From: Verrucomicrobiota bacterium
Lineage (GTDB): Bacteria; Verrucomicrobiota; Verrucomicrobiia; Opitutales; Opitutaceae
NCBI GenBank assembly: GCA_023430825.1
Contig: JAEYYL010000085.1
Location: forward strand, 1 to 9,799
Direction of reading: 5' to 3'
Length of the DNA stretch: 9,799 nucleotides
Position numbers and translations under genes: made by a program. Below, in pieces: positions 1-7,165 of the stretch; positions within the stretch are counted from its first letter, which is position 1; each line of letters starts with the position of its first letter. Below the pieces are notes generated by a model. That model saw only the letters and a list, made by a program, of their open reading frames with translations. It was not told the DNA's origin and made no database searches.

Positions 1-240
1 GCTAATGCGGCCGCGATCGGAGCGAGCATCACCGTGGTGCACGCCAGCGGCGCGCAGCAAGTCGCGGAGGTTCACGCCGGCGGCGGCTACCTCAGCCAGT
101 CGAGTCCGGCCTGTTTCTTCGGTTTCCAGGACGACGATCCGCCCCGCGAAATCCGCGTGCAGTGGCCGGACGGCGAGCGCAGCGTCCACCCTCACCCGCG
201 GGGCGTCGCCCGCGTGACGCTCGTGAAACCGGCGCGTTGA
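1..240 (+). CDS. ASPIC/UnbV (CRTAC1-like) protein, 3' end only
   Basis: The gene is cut by the left edge of the window; only its last 79 codons (reading frame 1) and a TGA stop are present. The visible peptide matches the C-terminal ASPIC/UnbV domain: an ANAAAIGASITV start, the signature GGGYLSQSSP followed by a short FFGF, then an EIRVQWPDGE strand. In this family the domain follows a set of FG-GAP/VCBS repeats forming a beta-propeller, and the proteins are generally exported; neither part can be checked here. The biochemical role of most bacterial members is not established. An in-frame GTG at 34 is internal and not a start, because similarity to the domain begins before it. The gene converges on the TonB receptor gene and shows no functional link to the sugar locus. 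The domain call is secure; the function is not. Confidence 0.85.
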   Translation, partial: ANAAAIGASITVVHASGAQQVAEVHAGGGYLSQSSPACFFGFQDDDPPREIRVQWPDGERSVHPHPRGVARVTLVKPAR

Positions 241-266
241 GTCATCCCAGGCGATTCGGTGCGCTC

Positions 267-288
267 GCGGCGAGAGCCCCGCGGCTCC
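267..288. repeat. Copy 1 of a GC-rich repeat motif (intergenic)
   Basis: This 22-base segment lies between the stop of the ASPIC/UnbV gene and the receptor terminator. It matches 19 of 22 positions of the segment at 8987-9008 inside the mannosidase gene. Both begin GCGGCGA and end CCGCGGCTCC, with differences only in the middle. It contains small inverted repeats (CTCG/CGAG around 264-274; GAGCC/GGCTC at 274-287). Weaker similarity continues about 20 bases to the left. Whether it is a true dispersed repeat or a chance match in GC-rich DNA cannot be settled from two copies. Confidence 0.45.
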
Positions 289-324
289 CGTGCTGGTCAA
301 CGCCGGCCGATCTCGTCAGCCTAC

Positions 325-358
325 AAAAAAGGCACCGGGCCCTGGGGCCCGATGCCTT
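325..358 (-). terminator. Intrinsic terminator of the TonB receptor gene
   Basis: Read on the minus strand, this is a 14-pair GC-rich stem (AAGGCATCGGGCCC pairing with GGGCCCGGTGCCTT) with a very tight centre, followed by a run of six T. It begins 22 bases after the receptor TAG stop. One pair is G-U on the minus-strand RNA but would be an A-C mismatch on the plus-strand RNA, and only the minus strand has the long T run. The terminator therefore serves the receptor gene, with at most weak activity for the convergent ASPIC/UnbV gene. Confidence 0.9.
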
Positions 359-380
359 GAAACGAAACGCGAAGCAACGA

Positions 381-3300
381 CTAGAAGCGCAGCGAATTCG
401 TGACCGACCACGTGGTCAGCTCGGGGATGCGCCCCACCGCCATCGAGCCGTCCGCCTGGGTGGAGATCGGAATCAGCTTTTTCGTGGCGAGCACATTTCG
501 CACGTTCAACTGGATACGCCAGGTGATCTTCGGAGTGAGCTTCCGCTCATAGCCGGTCCAAAGATCGAGCGCATCCTCCTTCGGGCCGTAGAACTTCTTC
601 GTGATGTCGTAGGCCTCGTCCGGCGTGCCCGCGTTCACGAGACCGAAACCGATCACGCTGCGGTCCTGCCAGCGATAACCGCCGCCCACGTTCACGCCTT
701 TCAGAAAGCCGCTGCGGAACGTGTAGTTCGTGACGGCGTTGAAGCGCCACGGACGGAGCTCCGGGACTTCAGAACCCTCGAGCTGCTTGTAGAGCAGGTA
801 GGAGGAGTAGAACTCGCTGAGCCAGACGCCGCCGACGGTCTGCTGACCCCAGCTGCCGTTCCAGAGTTGGACTTGACCGCCGGGACCACGGAAGAATTCC
901 GCGCGGCTCTCCGCCCACTCAGAGAAACCTTTGGCGAGGTTGGAGCGGGTCGCCGTCGTCTTGGAGGCATTGATGGCGATGTTCCAGTTCGAGACCGGCG
1001 TGATGGCCAGCTCGTATTCCACGCCTTCCGAGTAGGTGTCGCCGGTGACCGCCAGCGAAGAAGGCTGCGACGCACCGACGTGGCCACCCCAGCCCGCCGT
1101 CCAGTCCTGCTCCATCTGAATCTGCCAATGCCCGGCGAGGTTGGCCGGCGGCGGATTCGCCAGCAGCGTGCTGATGGCATTAGTCTGACGAGCGTAGGCC
1201 TGCGCGATCGTCTCGCTCGGCGACGGCTGATAACGCAGGTCGCCGATGTTCGGATCGATCCGCGGATTGCTCGCGCTCTCCGCCTGCGTGGGATTCACGA
1301 GCGCATAGTTGTCGTCGAAACCCGTGCCCGGCACGGCGAGCCGCGCCCAGTTGGCAAAAGCCCGGCCCCAGTTTTCGTTCAAACCGATGCGGTAAACCGC
1401 CTGGAGGCTGCCGGTGCCGCTGTCGATCGTGGCGTTGGACACCGAGGTTTCGAACCAGTTGATCTTAAAGCTCACCTTGTCGTCGAGGACGCTGAGGACG
1501 ACGCCGTAGTCCTTCGTCTTGCCCGTCGGATTCGGAATCGTGTTGCCGTAAACGTCCGAGCGGCCCGTGAGCGCCTCGAAATTGTCCGAGCGGTTGTAGA
1601 ACAGGCTGAGGTTCGAACCGAACGGCAGCTTCTCGCGCAGCCACGTCGGGGTGTGAAGCACGACGCTCCAGCTCGTCGAGTCGCCTTCGGAGCGGGAGTA
1701 GCGTTCGTTGTTCGGGCCGACCAGGGTCGTCGGGTCCAGCCGACGGTCATCGGCACCGGTGGTGATCCGCCAGTCGGACGCGAACACGTTGCGCGACTGG
1801 TCGACGGGGTCGGAGGGTGCGTCGCCGGCGTTGAAGTTCTCGGCGACGTCCTTGCGGAAGCCGACCGTCGGAACCAGGACGCCGTCGAAGAAGAAGCCCT
1901 GCCAGACGAAGGCCTTGGACTTCACATCGTCGCGGGTCTTGCTGGCGTTGTTGTAGAGCTGCGCCCGATCGCGGCCGGTGTAGCCGTCGAGGATGCGATA
2001 GCCGAACGGCTGCCAGCCGATCACGTCGGCTTCCGTGTAGTTGCCGTCGGCATCGGGCGTCGCATCGGATTTCAGGCCGGTCTGGAAATCGGTGATCGTG
2101 CCGTTCTGCGGGATGTGCACCGCATGGATGCGATCGATGCCGAGGTTCGGCAGCGTGGCTCCGGCGAGGTTCCCGCTCAGGTAATTGATCGTGTTGACGC
2201 GACGGCTGTCGAGCGAGCGGTTGAGGCCGGCCTTGTAGTCTTCGTTGTGCACGAAGTTATACCAGCCGCGGGTTTCGAGATCCCGGCGCTGCTTCATATA
2301 CAGACCGGTGAAAACATGGCGCCCGAGGATACGCTGGAGCCGCGATTCGCCCATGTAGTCCTTGAAGTCCAGCTCGCCGAATGCGGTCACGCGCGTGGCC
2401 TCGCGCTCCGACCAACGGCCGCTATTGCCGCTGTTGGGCAAACCGGCGACGTAGGCACGTCCCGCATTGGCGTTGGTGCGGCCGTCAGGCAGCACGCTCA
2501 TGACCTCAACCGTCAAATACGGATCGCCGCCGAGGATCTGGCTCACTTCGTCGTGATACGACTGCTTGTCGAACATCGCCTCGATGCCGACGCGATTGTT
2601 CAGGAAGGTCTGCGACAGCGAGGTATTGAAGGCCTCGAAATCGATCAGCTCGCGCTTGTTCGGACCGTCGATCAGCTTGTTGTAGAAATCGAAGATCCGC
2701 GGATCGCGCAGCGTGGGATTCTTGACCGCGCCGACGCGCGAGCCGGGCAGCTGGATGGCGCCCTGGTTCGCCCAGGTCTGGTAGGACGTGATGCCCATGT
2801 AAACCGTCCACGGGATGGCCACTCCGGCCGGCAGCGCCGGCTTACCGGTGGTATTCAACGTGGGCTCGAAGATGCCGTTCTGCTCGGAATCCGCGGGATC
2901 GTCGAACCAGACCACGCCCTCGCCGAAGATGCCGCCGCCGGCACCGTTCTGGAGCCAGGCCGAGTAGTTCGGATTCGGGGTGACGTTGTCCGGCAGATAA
3001 CGGCTGTTGGCGCCCGTCGTGCGCGTGGGGTCCGCCGCGATCGCCTCGGGGGTGTTGACCGAAATCGTGCGCGAATCGTAGAGCTTTTTCCCGAGCGTCG
3101 GGTCCGTGAACCACGGCGAGATCGCGTCGACCGGCGGGGTGATGCGCGGCCGATTCGCATCGATGTCGCCCTTCTCGTAGTGGGCCTTGATCGAAGTGCG
3201 GGCCGATCCCCGGGCGAGCATCTTCGGGTCGAAACGAAACGCCCCAAACGCGCGCCGCTGGTGCGCGTAGGCGGGATCCTGGCGGTAGAACGTCTTGTCG

Positions 3301-3998
3301 TTCAAACCGGACACACGGATCGAAAGCTCGTCCTTGAGCAGCACCTTGTTGATGTCGATCGAGGCGCGGTAGCTGCCGTAGCTGCCGTAACGGGCCTCCA
3401 CCTTGTTGGCGTCCTGAAACGACGCCGCGTTCACCGAGGCGTTGACGATACCGGCCGGCGAACCCAATCCGAACAGGATGGAGTTAGGCCCGCGCTGGAG
3501 ATCGACGCGCCCGACATTGTAGCTGTCCCACGGAATGTCGGTGAGGAAGAAATCGCGGGAATTGTCGGCGCGCGCCAGGCCGCGAACGCGGGTGTTCTCG
3601 TGCGGGCGAAGGCGAGGCTCGGTGGTGTTGCTCCGGCCTTGCGTGCCCGAAAAATTGCCGGCGCTGCCGCCGACTTCGGTATTGGTGGTATAAACGAGCA
3701 GGTCTTCGGTGTTACGCGCACCGGTGTCCTCCAGGAATTGGGCGGTGACCACCGAGATGGCCGAACCGACATCCCGCAACTCCGTGCGGATGCGCGTGCC
3801 GGCGAGGGTCGCCGTGGCGCGATACGAGCCGGTGTCTTCGGCGGCATCGACCACGAAGGGCGACAGCACAATCGGTTCATCCTGCTCCTCGGCGGCGGCT
3901 GAGGGCGGCGCAGTCTGCGAATGCAGATGCGGCGCGGCTACTAGGCAGAGCGTGGACGCGGCTAGGCAGGCGCGATTCCACGCGGTAGGGCGTTTCAT
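381..3998 (-). CDS. TonB-dependent outer-membrane receptor
   Basis: This 1,205-residue protein is a ligand-gated outer-membrane channel that would import a substrate using TonB/ExbBD energy. Residues 1-28 form a signal peptide (basic MKRPTAWNR, hydrophobic core, cleavage near HSQ/TA). PIVLSPFVV at about 42-50 is a likely TonB box. Residues about 63-190 are the plug domain (ELRDVGSAISVVTAQFLED, then GRVDLQRGPNSILFGLGSPA). The rest has the Tyr/Asn/Gly-rich alternating pattern of a 22-strand barrel and ends in SLRF, a terminal Phe expected for BAM-mediated assembly. It is longer than typical receptors (600-1,000 residues) and has no N-terminal carboxypeptidase-like domain and no SusD partner nearby. 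I chose the ATG at 3998 because it starts directly at the signal peptide; a GTG at 4031 would add 11 residues in front of it. The neighbours suggest a glycan substrate, but siderophore-type import cannot be excluded. Confidence 0.93.
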   Translation of the reverse strand: MKRPTAWNRACLAASTLCLVAAPHLHSQTAPPSAAAEEQDEPIVLSPFVVDAAEDTGSYRATATLAGTRIRTELRDVGSAISVVTAQFLEDTGARNTEDLLVYTTNTEVGGSAGNFSGTQGRSNTTEPRLRPHENTRVRGLARADNSRDFFLTDIPWDSYNVGRVDLQRGPNSILFGLGSPAGIVNASVNAASFQDANKVEARYGSYGSYRASIDINKVLLKDELSIRVSGLNDKTFYRQDPAYAHQRRAFGAFRFDPKMLARGSARTSIKAHYEKGDIDANRPRITPPVDAISPWFTDPTLGKKLYDSRTISVNTPEAIAADPTRTTGANSRYLPDNVTPNPNYSAWLQNGAGGGIFGEGVVWFDDPADSEQNGIFEPTLNTTGKPALPAGVAIPWTVYMGITSYQTWANQGAIQLPGSRVGAVKNPTLRDPRIFDFYNKLIDGPNKRELIDFEAFNTSLSQTFLNNRVGIEAMFDKQSYHDEVSQILGGDPYLTVEVMSVLPDGRTNANAGRAYVAGLPNSGNSGRWSEREATRVTAFGELDFKDYMGESRLQRILGRHVFTGLYMKQRRDLETRGWYNFVHNEDYKAGLNRSLDSRRVNTINYLSGNLAGATLPNLGIDRIHAVHIPQNGTITDFQTGLKSDATPDADGNYTEADVIGWQPFGYRILDGYTGRDRAQLYNNASKTRDDVKSKAFVWQGFFFDGVLVPTVGFRKDVAENFNAGDAPSDPVDQSRNVFASDWRITTGADDRRLDPTTLVGPNNERYSRSEGDSTSWSVVLHTPTWLREKLPFGSNLSLFYNRSDNFEALTGRSDVYGNTIPNPTGKTKDYGVVLSVLDDKVSFKINWFETSVSNATIDSGTGSLQAVYRIGLNENWGRAFANWARLAVPGTGFDDNYALVNPTQAESASNPRIDPNIGDLRYQPSPSETIAQAYARQTNAISTLLANPPPANLAGHWQIQMEQDWTAGWGGHVGASQPSSLAVTGDTYSEGVEYELAITPVSNWNIAINASKTTATRSNLAKGFSEWAESRAEFFRGPGGQVQLWNGSWGQQTVGGVWLSEFYSSYLLYKQLEGSEVPELRPWRFNAVTNYTFRSGFLKGVNVGGGYRWQDRSVIGFGLVNAGTPDEAYDITKKFYGPKEDALDLWTGYERKLTPKITWRIQLNVRNVLATKKLIPISTQADGSMAVGRIPELTTWSVTNSLRF

Positions 3999-4033
3999 AG
4001 GTTGTAGGGTGTTAGGGTGGGGACTGGGCACCT

Positions 4034-4093
4034 CTAGGAGGCGCCACTTGTGGCTCCAGCAACGACGTCCGGGGTAACAAGCAATCCAATCAT
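4034..4093 (-). other. Possible 19-codon leader ORF upstream of the receptor
   Basis: An ATG at 4093 opens a frame of 19 codons (MIGLLVTPDVVAGATSGAS) ending in TAG at 4036-4034. It is preceded by AGGAG at a workable distance (about ten bases), a better ribosome-binding site than any real gene in this window has. The leader hairpin 4037-4057 lies within its 3' half. The ATG overlaps the candidate -10 box, so the ORF can only be translated if transcription starts further upstream. It shows no run of repeated regulatory codons typical of amino-acid attenuators, and it may be chance. Confidence 0.2.
4037..4057 (-). promoter_or_regulatory. Hairpin in the receptor 5' leader
   Basis: On the minus strand the arms GGAGCCAC and GTGGCGCCTCC can pair over eight base pairs with a three-base bulge and a small loop. 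The hairpin ends 38 bases before the receptor ATG. There is no T run after it, so it is not an obvious terminator. It could affect mRNA stability or translation of the receptor; no known riboswitch is recognised. Confidence 0.35.
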
Positions 4094-4117
4094 AGAGATT
4101 AGCTCTCCTGCTGGGAA
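4089..4117 (-). promoter_or_regulatory. Candidate sigma-70-type promoter for the receptor gene
   Basis: On the minus strand, TTCCCA (4117-4112, 4 of 6 to the -35 consensus) is followed after exactly 17 bases by TATGAT (4094-4089, 5 of 6 to the -10 consensus). Transcription would start near 4082, giving a leader of about 84 bases before the receptor ATG. It lies in the most AT-rich part of the gap. The -35 match is weak, so this is a candidate only. Confidence 0.35.
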
Positions 4118-4163
4118 TGAGTTTAGTTCCTCCTCAATTGAGTCCTGTTGCGCCCACGACGCA

Positions 4164-4192
4164 CCCGGGGGATTTAACGTTATCCCTCCGGG
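4164..4192 (-). promoter_or_regulatory. Stem-loop downstream of the regulator gene
   Basis: CCCGGGGGAT and ATCCCTCCGGG form ten base pairs with a single bulged base, around an eight-base loop containing TTAACGTT. It lies about 60 bases after the regulator stop. No T run follows on the minus strand, so it is a weak terminator candidate. The self-complementary TAACGTTA core would also suit a protein-binding operator ahead of the receptor promoter. Either role is inference. Confidence 0.45.
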
Positions 4193-4201
4193 CGGATTTC
4201 G

Positions 4202-4214
4202 CGCGATTATCGCG
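4202..4214. promoter_or_regulatory. Perfect palindrome CGCGAT-T-ATCGCG
   Basis: Two perfect six-base arms surround one central base, 38 bases past the regulator stop and about 85 bases upstream of the candidate receptor -35 box. The size and symmetry are those of a dimer-binding operator. The eight bases GCGCGATT at its left edge recur at 9723-9730, just upstream of the mannosidase start, but the second half does not. In GC-rich DNA such a match may be chance. Confidence 0.3.
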
Positions 4215-4252
4215 GCCGCGCCGCCCCCTGTTCCCCCTCGCCTTAAGCCACC

Positions 4253-5422
4253 TTACCGCCTCGCGGCCGGCCTGGTTTGGACCTTCTTGCGGTAGCTTCC
4301 CGGGGAGTCCGAGGTCAGCCGCTTGAACACGACGCACATGTATTCCACGTGCTCGAACCCGGTGAGTTCAGCGATCTTCTTGAGCGGAAAATCGGTCTCG
4401 AACAGCAACTGGCGGATCTTCTCCACCTGCACGCGGCGAATTTCCGCCTGCGGCGACCGCCCGATGAACCGCCGAAATTTTTTCTCCAGCTGGCTGCGCG
4501 ACGCGAAGGCATGCTTCAACACATCCTCCACGCTGATGCCCTGACACGCGTGTTCGCGAATGTAGCTCACCGCCGCCGCGACGTTCTTGTCGCCCATCGC
4601 GAGGATGTCGGTCGACTGCCGCGTCACCACCCCCAGCGGCTCGATCCGGTGCAACAGCTCGCCCGCCTCCTGCCCCGCCATCAGCTGCGCGAGTTTCTCC
4701 GCCGCCTGGTAGCCGGACTGGAACGCATTCGTCGCCACGCTCGACAACGGCGGCTCCGCCAGTTCGCAGCGAATCGTGTCGTTGTTCGCCCCGAGCACCG
4801 CCAGTTCCTCCGGCACGAGCAGACCCGCGGCCTGCGCCGCGCTCACGATCTGGAGCGCGCGCAGATCATTGCACGCCATCACCGCCGCCGGCTTCGGCAG
4901 TCGCCGCAGCCACCCACCCAGCGTCGTGATCTGCCGCGCCTCCCAAAACGGCGTCACATCCTCCGGCTGCCCCACCTCCAGCAGCTCGCAACGATGCCCG
5001 GCCAGGCTCAACGCCTCCACGAATCCATCGCGGCGCTCCCCCGACCAGCCCTGGTCGTTGAAGCCGCAAAACCCGAAGTGGCGGAACCCGCGCTCGAGCA
5101 GGTGCTCCGCGCCGAGGTGGCCGATCGACCGGTTGTCCGGACGGAACTTCGGCACTCCGGGATACGGCGCCACGTCGTTCAAATCCACCAGCGGCAGCTT
5201 CAGGTCCGCGCAAGTCTTCACCAGCGCCGGCGAGGTGTGCCGGCTGATCACGCCGTGCCATTTCTTGCTGCGCAACCACTGCTCGTTCGTCTCCGCCCTC
5301 GCCTCGTCGTCGAGAAACGCCGCCCACGGGTGGTGCGACCGCTCGTAGTGCGCGATCCCTTTCAACATGGCCGCGCACTCCTCGAAGCGGGTCATGAAGA
5401 CGAGCAGCACGTGCGGTTTCAT
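4253..5422 (-). CDS. XylR-type transcriptional regulator (LacI/PBP-like sensor plus AraC HTH)
   Basis: This 389-residue protein has the two-part build of E. coli XylR. Residues about 1-275 form a sugar-binding, periplasmic-binding-protein-like sensor (KFRPDNRSIGHLGAEHLL near 92-109; VMACNDLRALQIVSAAQAAG at 181-200; a GANND/LSSVATNAFQSGYQAAEKL segment at 211-244). Residues about 283-380 form an AraC DNA-binding domain with two helix-turn-helix units (about 296-324, and 345-379 with PLKKIAELTGFEHVEYMCVVFKR). The start is an ATG that gives the normal family N-terminus. It lies 54 bases after the symporter stop and is probably co-transcribed with it, upstream of the receptor. By analogy it would activate transport and mannosidase genes when a sugar binds. 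The domain architecture is clear; the ligand is unknown, and xylose should not be assumed because no xylose genes are visible. Confidence 0.92.
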   Translation of the reverse strand: MKPHVLLVFMTRFEECAAMLKGIAHYERSHHPWAAFLDDEARAETNEQWLRSKKWHGVISRHTSPALVKTCADLKLPLVDLNDVAPYPGVPKFRPDNRSIGHLGAEHLLERGFRHFGFCGFNDQGWSGERRDGFVEALSLAGHRCELLEVGQPEDVTPFWEARQITTLGGWLRRLPKPAAVMACNDLRALQIVSAAQAAGLLVPEELAVLGANNDTIRCELAEPPLSSVATNAFQSGYQAAEKLAQLMAGQEAGELLHRIEPLGVVTRQSTDILAMGDKNVAAAVSYIREHACQGISVEDVLKHAFASRSQLEKKFRRFIGRSPQAEIRRVQVEKIRQLLFETDFPLKKIAELTGFEHVEYMCVVFKRLTSDSPGSYRKKVQTRPAARR

Positions 5423-5456
5423 GCGCGCACCGTGAAAGGCCGTCCGAATCGATGCA

Positions 5457-5478
5457 AGCGCGCGGGCCGCCGCGCGCT
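5457..5478 (-). promoter_or_regulatory. Perfect GC hairpin overlapping the symporter stop
   Basis: AGCGCGCGG and CCGCGCGCT pair over nine base pairs around a four-base loop. On the minus strand the hairpin begins inside the symporter's TAG stop codon and ends 34 bases before the regulator ATG. No T run follows, so read-through into the regulator is expected. It may set the ratio of symporter to regulator mRNA by protecting the upstream 3' end, or cause partial termination. Confidence 0.5.
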
Positions 5479-7018
5479 ACACCGTGCCGCGCCGCGCCTC
5501 GAGCTCCCGGCGGATCACCGCCATCTTCTCCTGCGTCAGCGGGAAAAAGTAGATCATCGCCAGCGCCAGCAGCAGGCCGATGATCGGAATGACCATCAAG
5601 AGCAGCCGGATCATGAAGATGGTGAACTCCGCCTGCGCGCCGCCGAGGTCGGCGTCGAAGCCCGTCAACGAAAGGATCACGCCCGAGGCCCCCGCGCCGA
5701 TCGCCATCCCGACTTTCATGATCCACGAGCCGCACGCGGTGAACGCACCCTCGCGCCGCTTCCCCGTCTCGAGTTCGTCGTAATCGATCACATCCGCCCC
5801 GATCGCCCCGTCGAGCATCCAGAATCCGGCGCCGGTGAACGCGATGAACCCCGACGCGAAAATCTGCAGCCAGCGAATGTCCGGATTGTAGAACCACCAC
5901 GTGCCGACGAACACCAGCACCGCCGTCGACAACACGGACATGATCCCGACGCGTTTGCCGAACCGGCGCGCCACGAACGCATACACCGGGATGCCGAGGA
6001 AGCCGAGCACCATGCCCGAGATGCCCATCCAGAAATTCCACACCGCGCCTTCCGCGATATTGCCGCGGCAGACGTAGTAGAGCGTCGCGTAGTAGCCGAG
6101 CGCCGCCACCATGCTCGTGCCCATCGCATACGAGAGCTTCATCGCCATCTGCATCCGGAAGGGTTTGCACTTCAGCGTCAGACCGAGCGTCTCGATCAGC
6201 CGCACCTTCCCCTGCTTCCGCTCCGTCACCTTCGTGTAGTAACGCTCCCGCAGCACGAAGAACATCGCGACCGCCGCCGCCGCCATGATCAACCCGAGCA
6301 CCACGGTGTAAACCTGCGCCGCCAGCAGCATGTTGGGCCGCGTGCCTTCCGCCGCCGGCCGCCACGCATTGCCGTCCGTGAGCAGCAGTTTCACCCGCTC
6401 CCACCCGTCGCCGCCACTCGCTCCCACCCACACCGACATCGTCATGAACTGCGCCGCGAAAAACAGCCCCAGCTCCGGCACCTTCTGCACCGCGTTGCGA
6501 AACGACCACACGCTCGTCCGCTCGTGATAGTCCGGCGTCATCTCGTAGCCGAGGCTGTCGAACGGCATCTTGAACGCGCTCATGATCGGCAGGTAGATCG
6601 CCGACGAGACCACCATGAACCAGAAGTAATGCGGCACCTCCGTCCCGAAAAACGTCGACGAGCCCCACCCCGGCGCCACCGCCACCAGTAGCGGCAGCCC
6701 GAGCCCCGACAGCACGCCCGCGATCAGGATGTAAGGCCGCCGCCGGCCCCAGCGCGTGCGCGTGTTGTCCGACAGCCACCCGAACACCGCGTCCGAGATC
6801 GCGTCGAACAGCCGGTTCAGGAACAGCGCGATCCCGATCAGCCACGGCGCCACGCCGAGGAAGATGTTGAACACCTGCCATCCAATATTTGGATACAGCC
6901 AGTGGCCCCACATGTCGTGAAACGTCCCGAAGCCATAGACGATTTTCTCCGGCACCGGCACCTTGTCGGCGGGAGCGGTGACGTTGGAGGGCTGGCCGGA
7001 CGAAGCGGATGATTCCAT
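5477..7018 (-). CDS. GPH-family (MFS) glycoside:cation symporter
   Basis: This 513-residue inner-membrane protein belongs to the glycoside-pentoside-hexuronide:cation symporters, which take up sugars with Na+ or H+. Family signatures are present in order: NRLFDAISDAVFGWLSDNTR with TRWGRRRPYI (68-97), PFDSLGYEMTPDYHERT (152-168) and DVIDYDELETGKRREGAF (409-426). About eleven to twelve hydrophobic segments are visible, for example near 95-116, 234-256, 329-349 and 467-492. I chose the ATG at 7018, which leaves about 30 residues before the family core. A GTG at 7144 would add 42 residues with no likeness to the family, though it sits only 21 bases after the mannosidase stop and could be translationally coupled. 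No clear Shine-Dalgarno marks either. Its place next to a cytoplasmic-looking beta-mannosidase suggests import of mannosides or short manno-oligosaccharides. The family call is firm; the substrate is inferred. Confidence 0.92.
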   Translation of the reverse strand: MESSASSGQPSNVTAPADKVPVPEKIVYGFGTFHDMWGHWLYPNIGWQVFNIFLGVAPWLIGIALFLNRLFDAISDAVFGWLSDNTRTRWGRRRPYILIAGVLSGLGLPLLVAVAPGWGSSTFFGTEVPHYFWFMVVSSAIYLPIMSAFKMPFDSLGYEMTPDYHERTSVWSFRNAVQKVPELGLFFAAQFMTMSVWVGASGGDGWERVKLLLTDGNAWRPAAEGTRPNMLLAAQVYTVVLGLIMAAAAVAMFFVLRERYYTKVTERKQGKVRLIETLGLTLKCKPFRMQMAMKLSYAMGTSMVAALGYYATLYYVCRGNIAEGAVWNFWMGISGMVLGFLGIPVYAFVARRFGKRVGIMSVLSTAVLVFVGTWWFYNPDIRWLQIFASGFIAFTGAGFWMLDGAIGADVIDYDELETGKRREGAFTACGSWIMKVGMAIGAGASGVILSLTGFDADLGGAQAEFTIFMIRLLLMVIPIIGLLLALAMIYFFPLTQEKMAVIRRELEARRGTV

Positions 7019-7096
7019 GGAGCGCGGGGTTTGGGCGCCCTGCAGCCCGCTCAACCCCGCCGTTCGTGGCAACGGAAAAAACGCCCCGACCGTCCG

Positions 7097-7110
7097 AGTT
7101 GATCGCAACT
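7097..7110. promoter_or_regulatory. Inverted repeat AGTTG-ATCG-CAACT before the symporter
   Basis: A perfect five-base inverted repeat around a self-complementary ATCG centre lies in the 147-base stretch between the mannosidase stop and the preferred symporter start. It could be an operator or a small mRNA hairpin. If translation started at the GTG 7144 it would be coding. Nothing else convincing is seen in this stretch; an A/T run at 7076-7081 is not linked to a stem. Confidence 0.25.
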
Positions 7111-7165
7111 TATCCGAGGTAGGAGACCGCTTGAGGACGATCACGCCGCCCGCTTCGCGCGCCGC

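Larger units (their letters stand above)
3999..4252. other. Intergenic region between regulator and receptor genes
   Basis: This gap separates the regulator stop from the receptor start, with both genes on the minus strand. Its middle (about 4075-4140) is visibly more AT-rich than the surrounding coding DNA, as expected for a promoter. It contains two inverted repeats close to the regulator stop, a possible -35/-10 pair, a possible 19-codon leader ORF and a leader hairpin, listed separately. I found no convincing protein-coding gene of normal length in it. Confidence 0.7.

Noticed and set aside
325..358. Fully bidirectional terminator
   Set aside because: On the plus strand the stem has a mismatch and is followed by only two T, so strong termination is supported only for the minus-strand receptor gene.
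162..3902. 1,246-residue open frame on the plus strand
   Set aside because: It lies exactly antisense to the TonB receptor gene and has an Arg/Val/Asp/Ala-rich composition with no recognisable domain. Long antisense frames are common opposite GC-rich genes.
4031..4031. GTG at 4031 as the receptor start
   Set aside because: It would place eleven polar residues before a textbook signal peptide; the ATG at 3998 starts directly at the basic region of that peptide.
4277..6691. 804-residue open frame on the plus strand
   Set aside because: It is antisense to both the regulator and the symporter, crosses their gap, and encodes an Arg/His-rich sequence without domains. The opposite strand has two clear protein families.
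4866..6911. 681-residue frame on the minus strand
   Set aside because: It overlaps the symporter and regulator in another frame, runs through their stop and start, and has low-complexity Gly/Arg/Ala composition.
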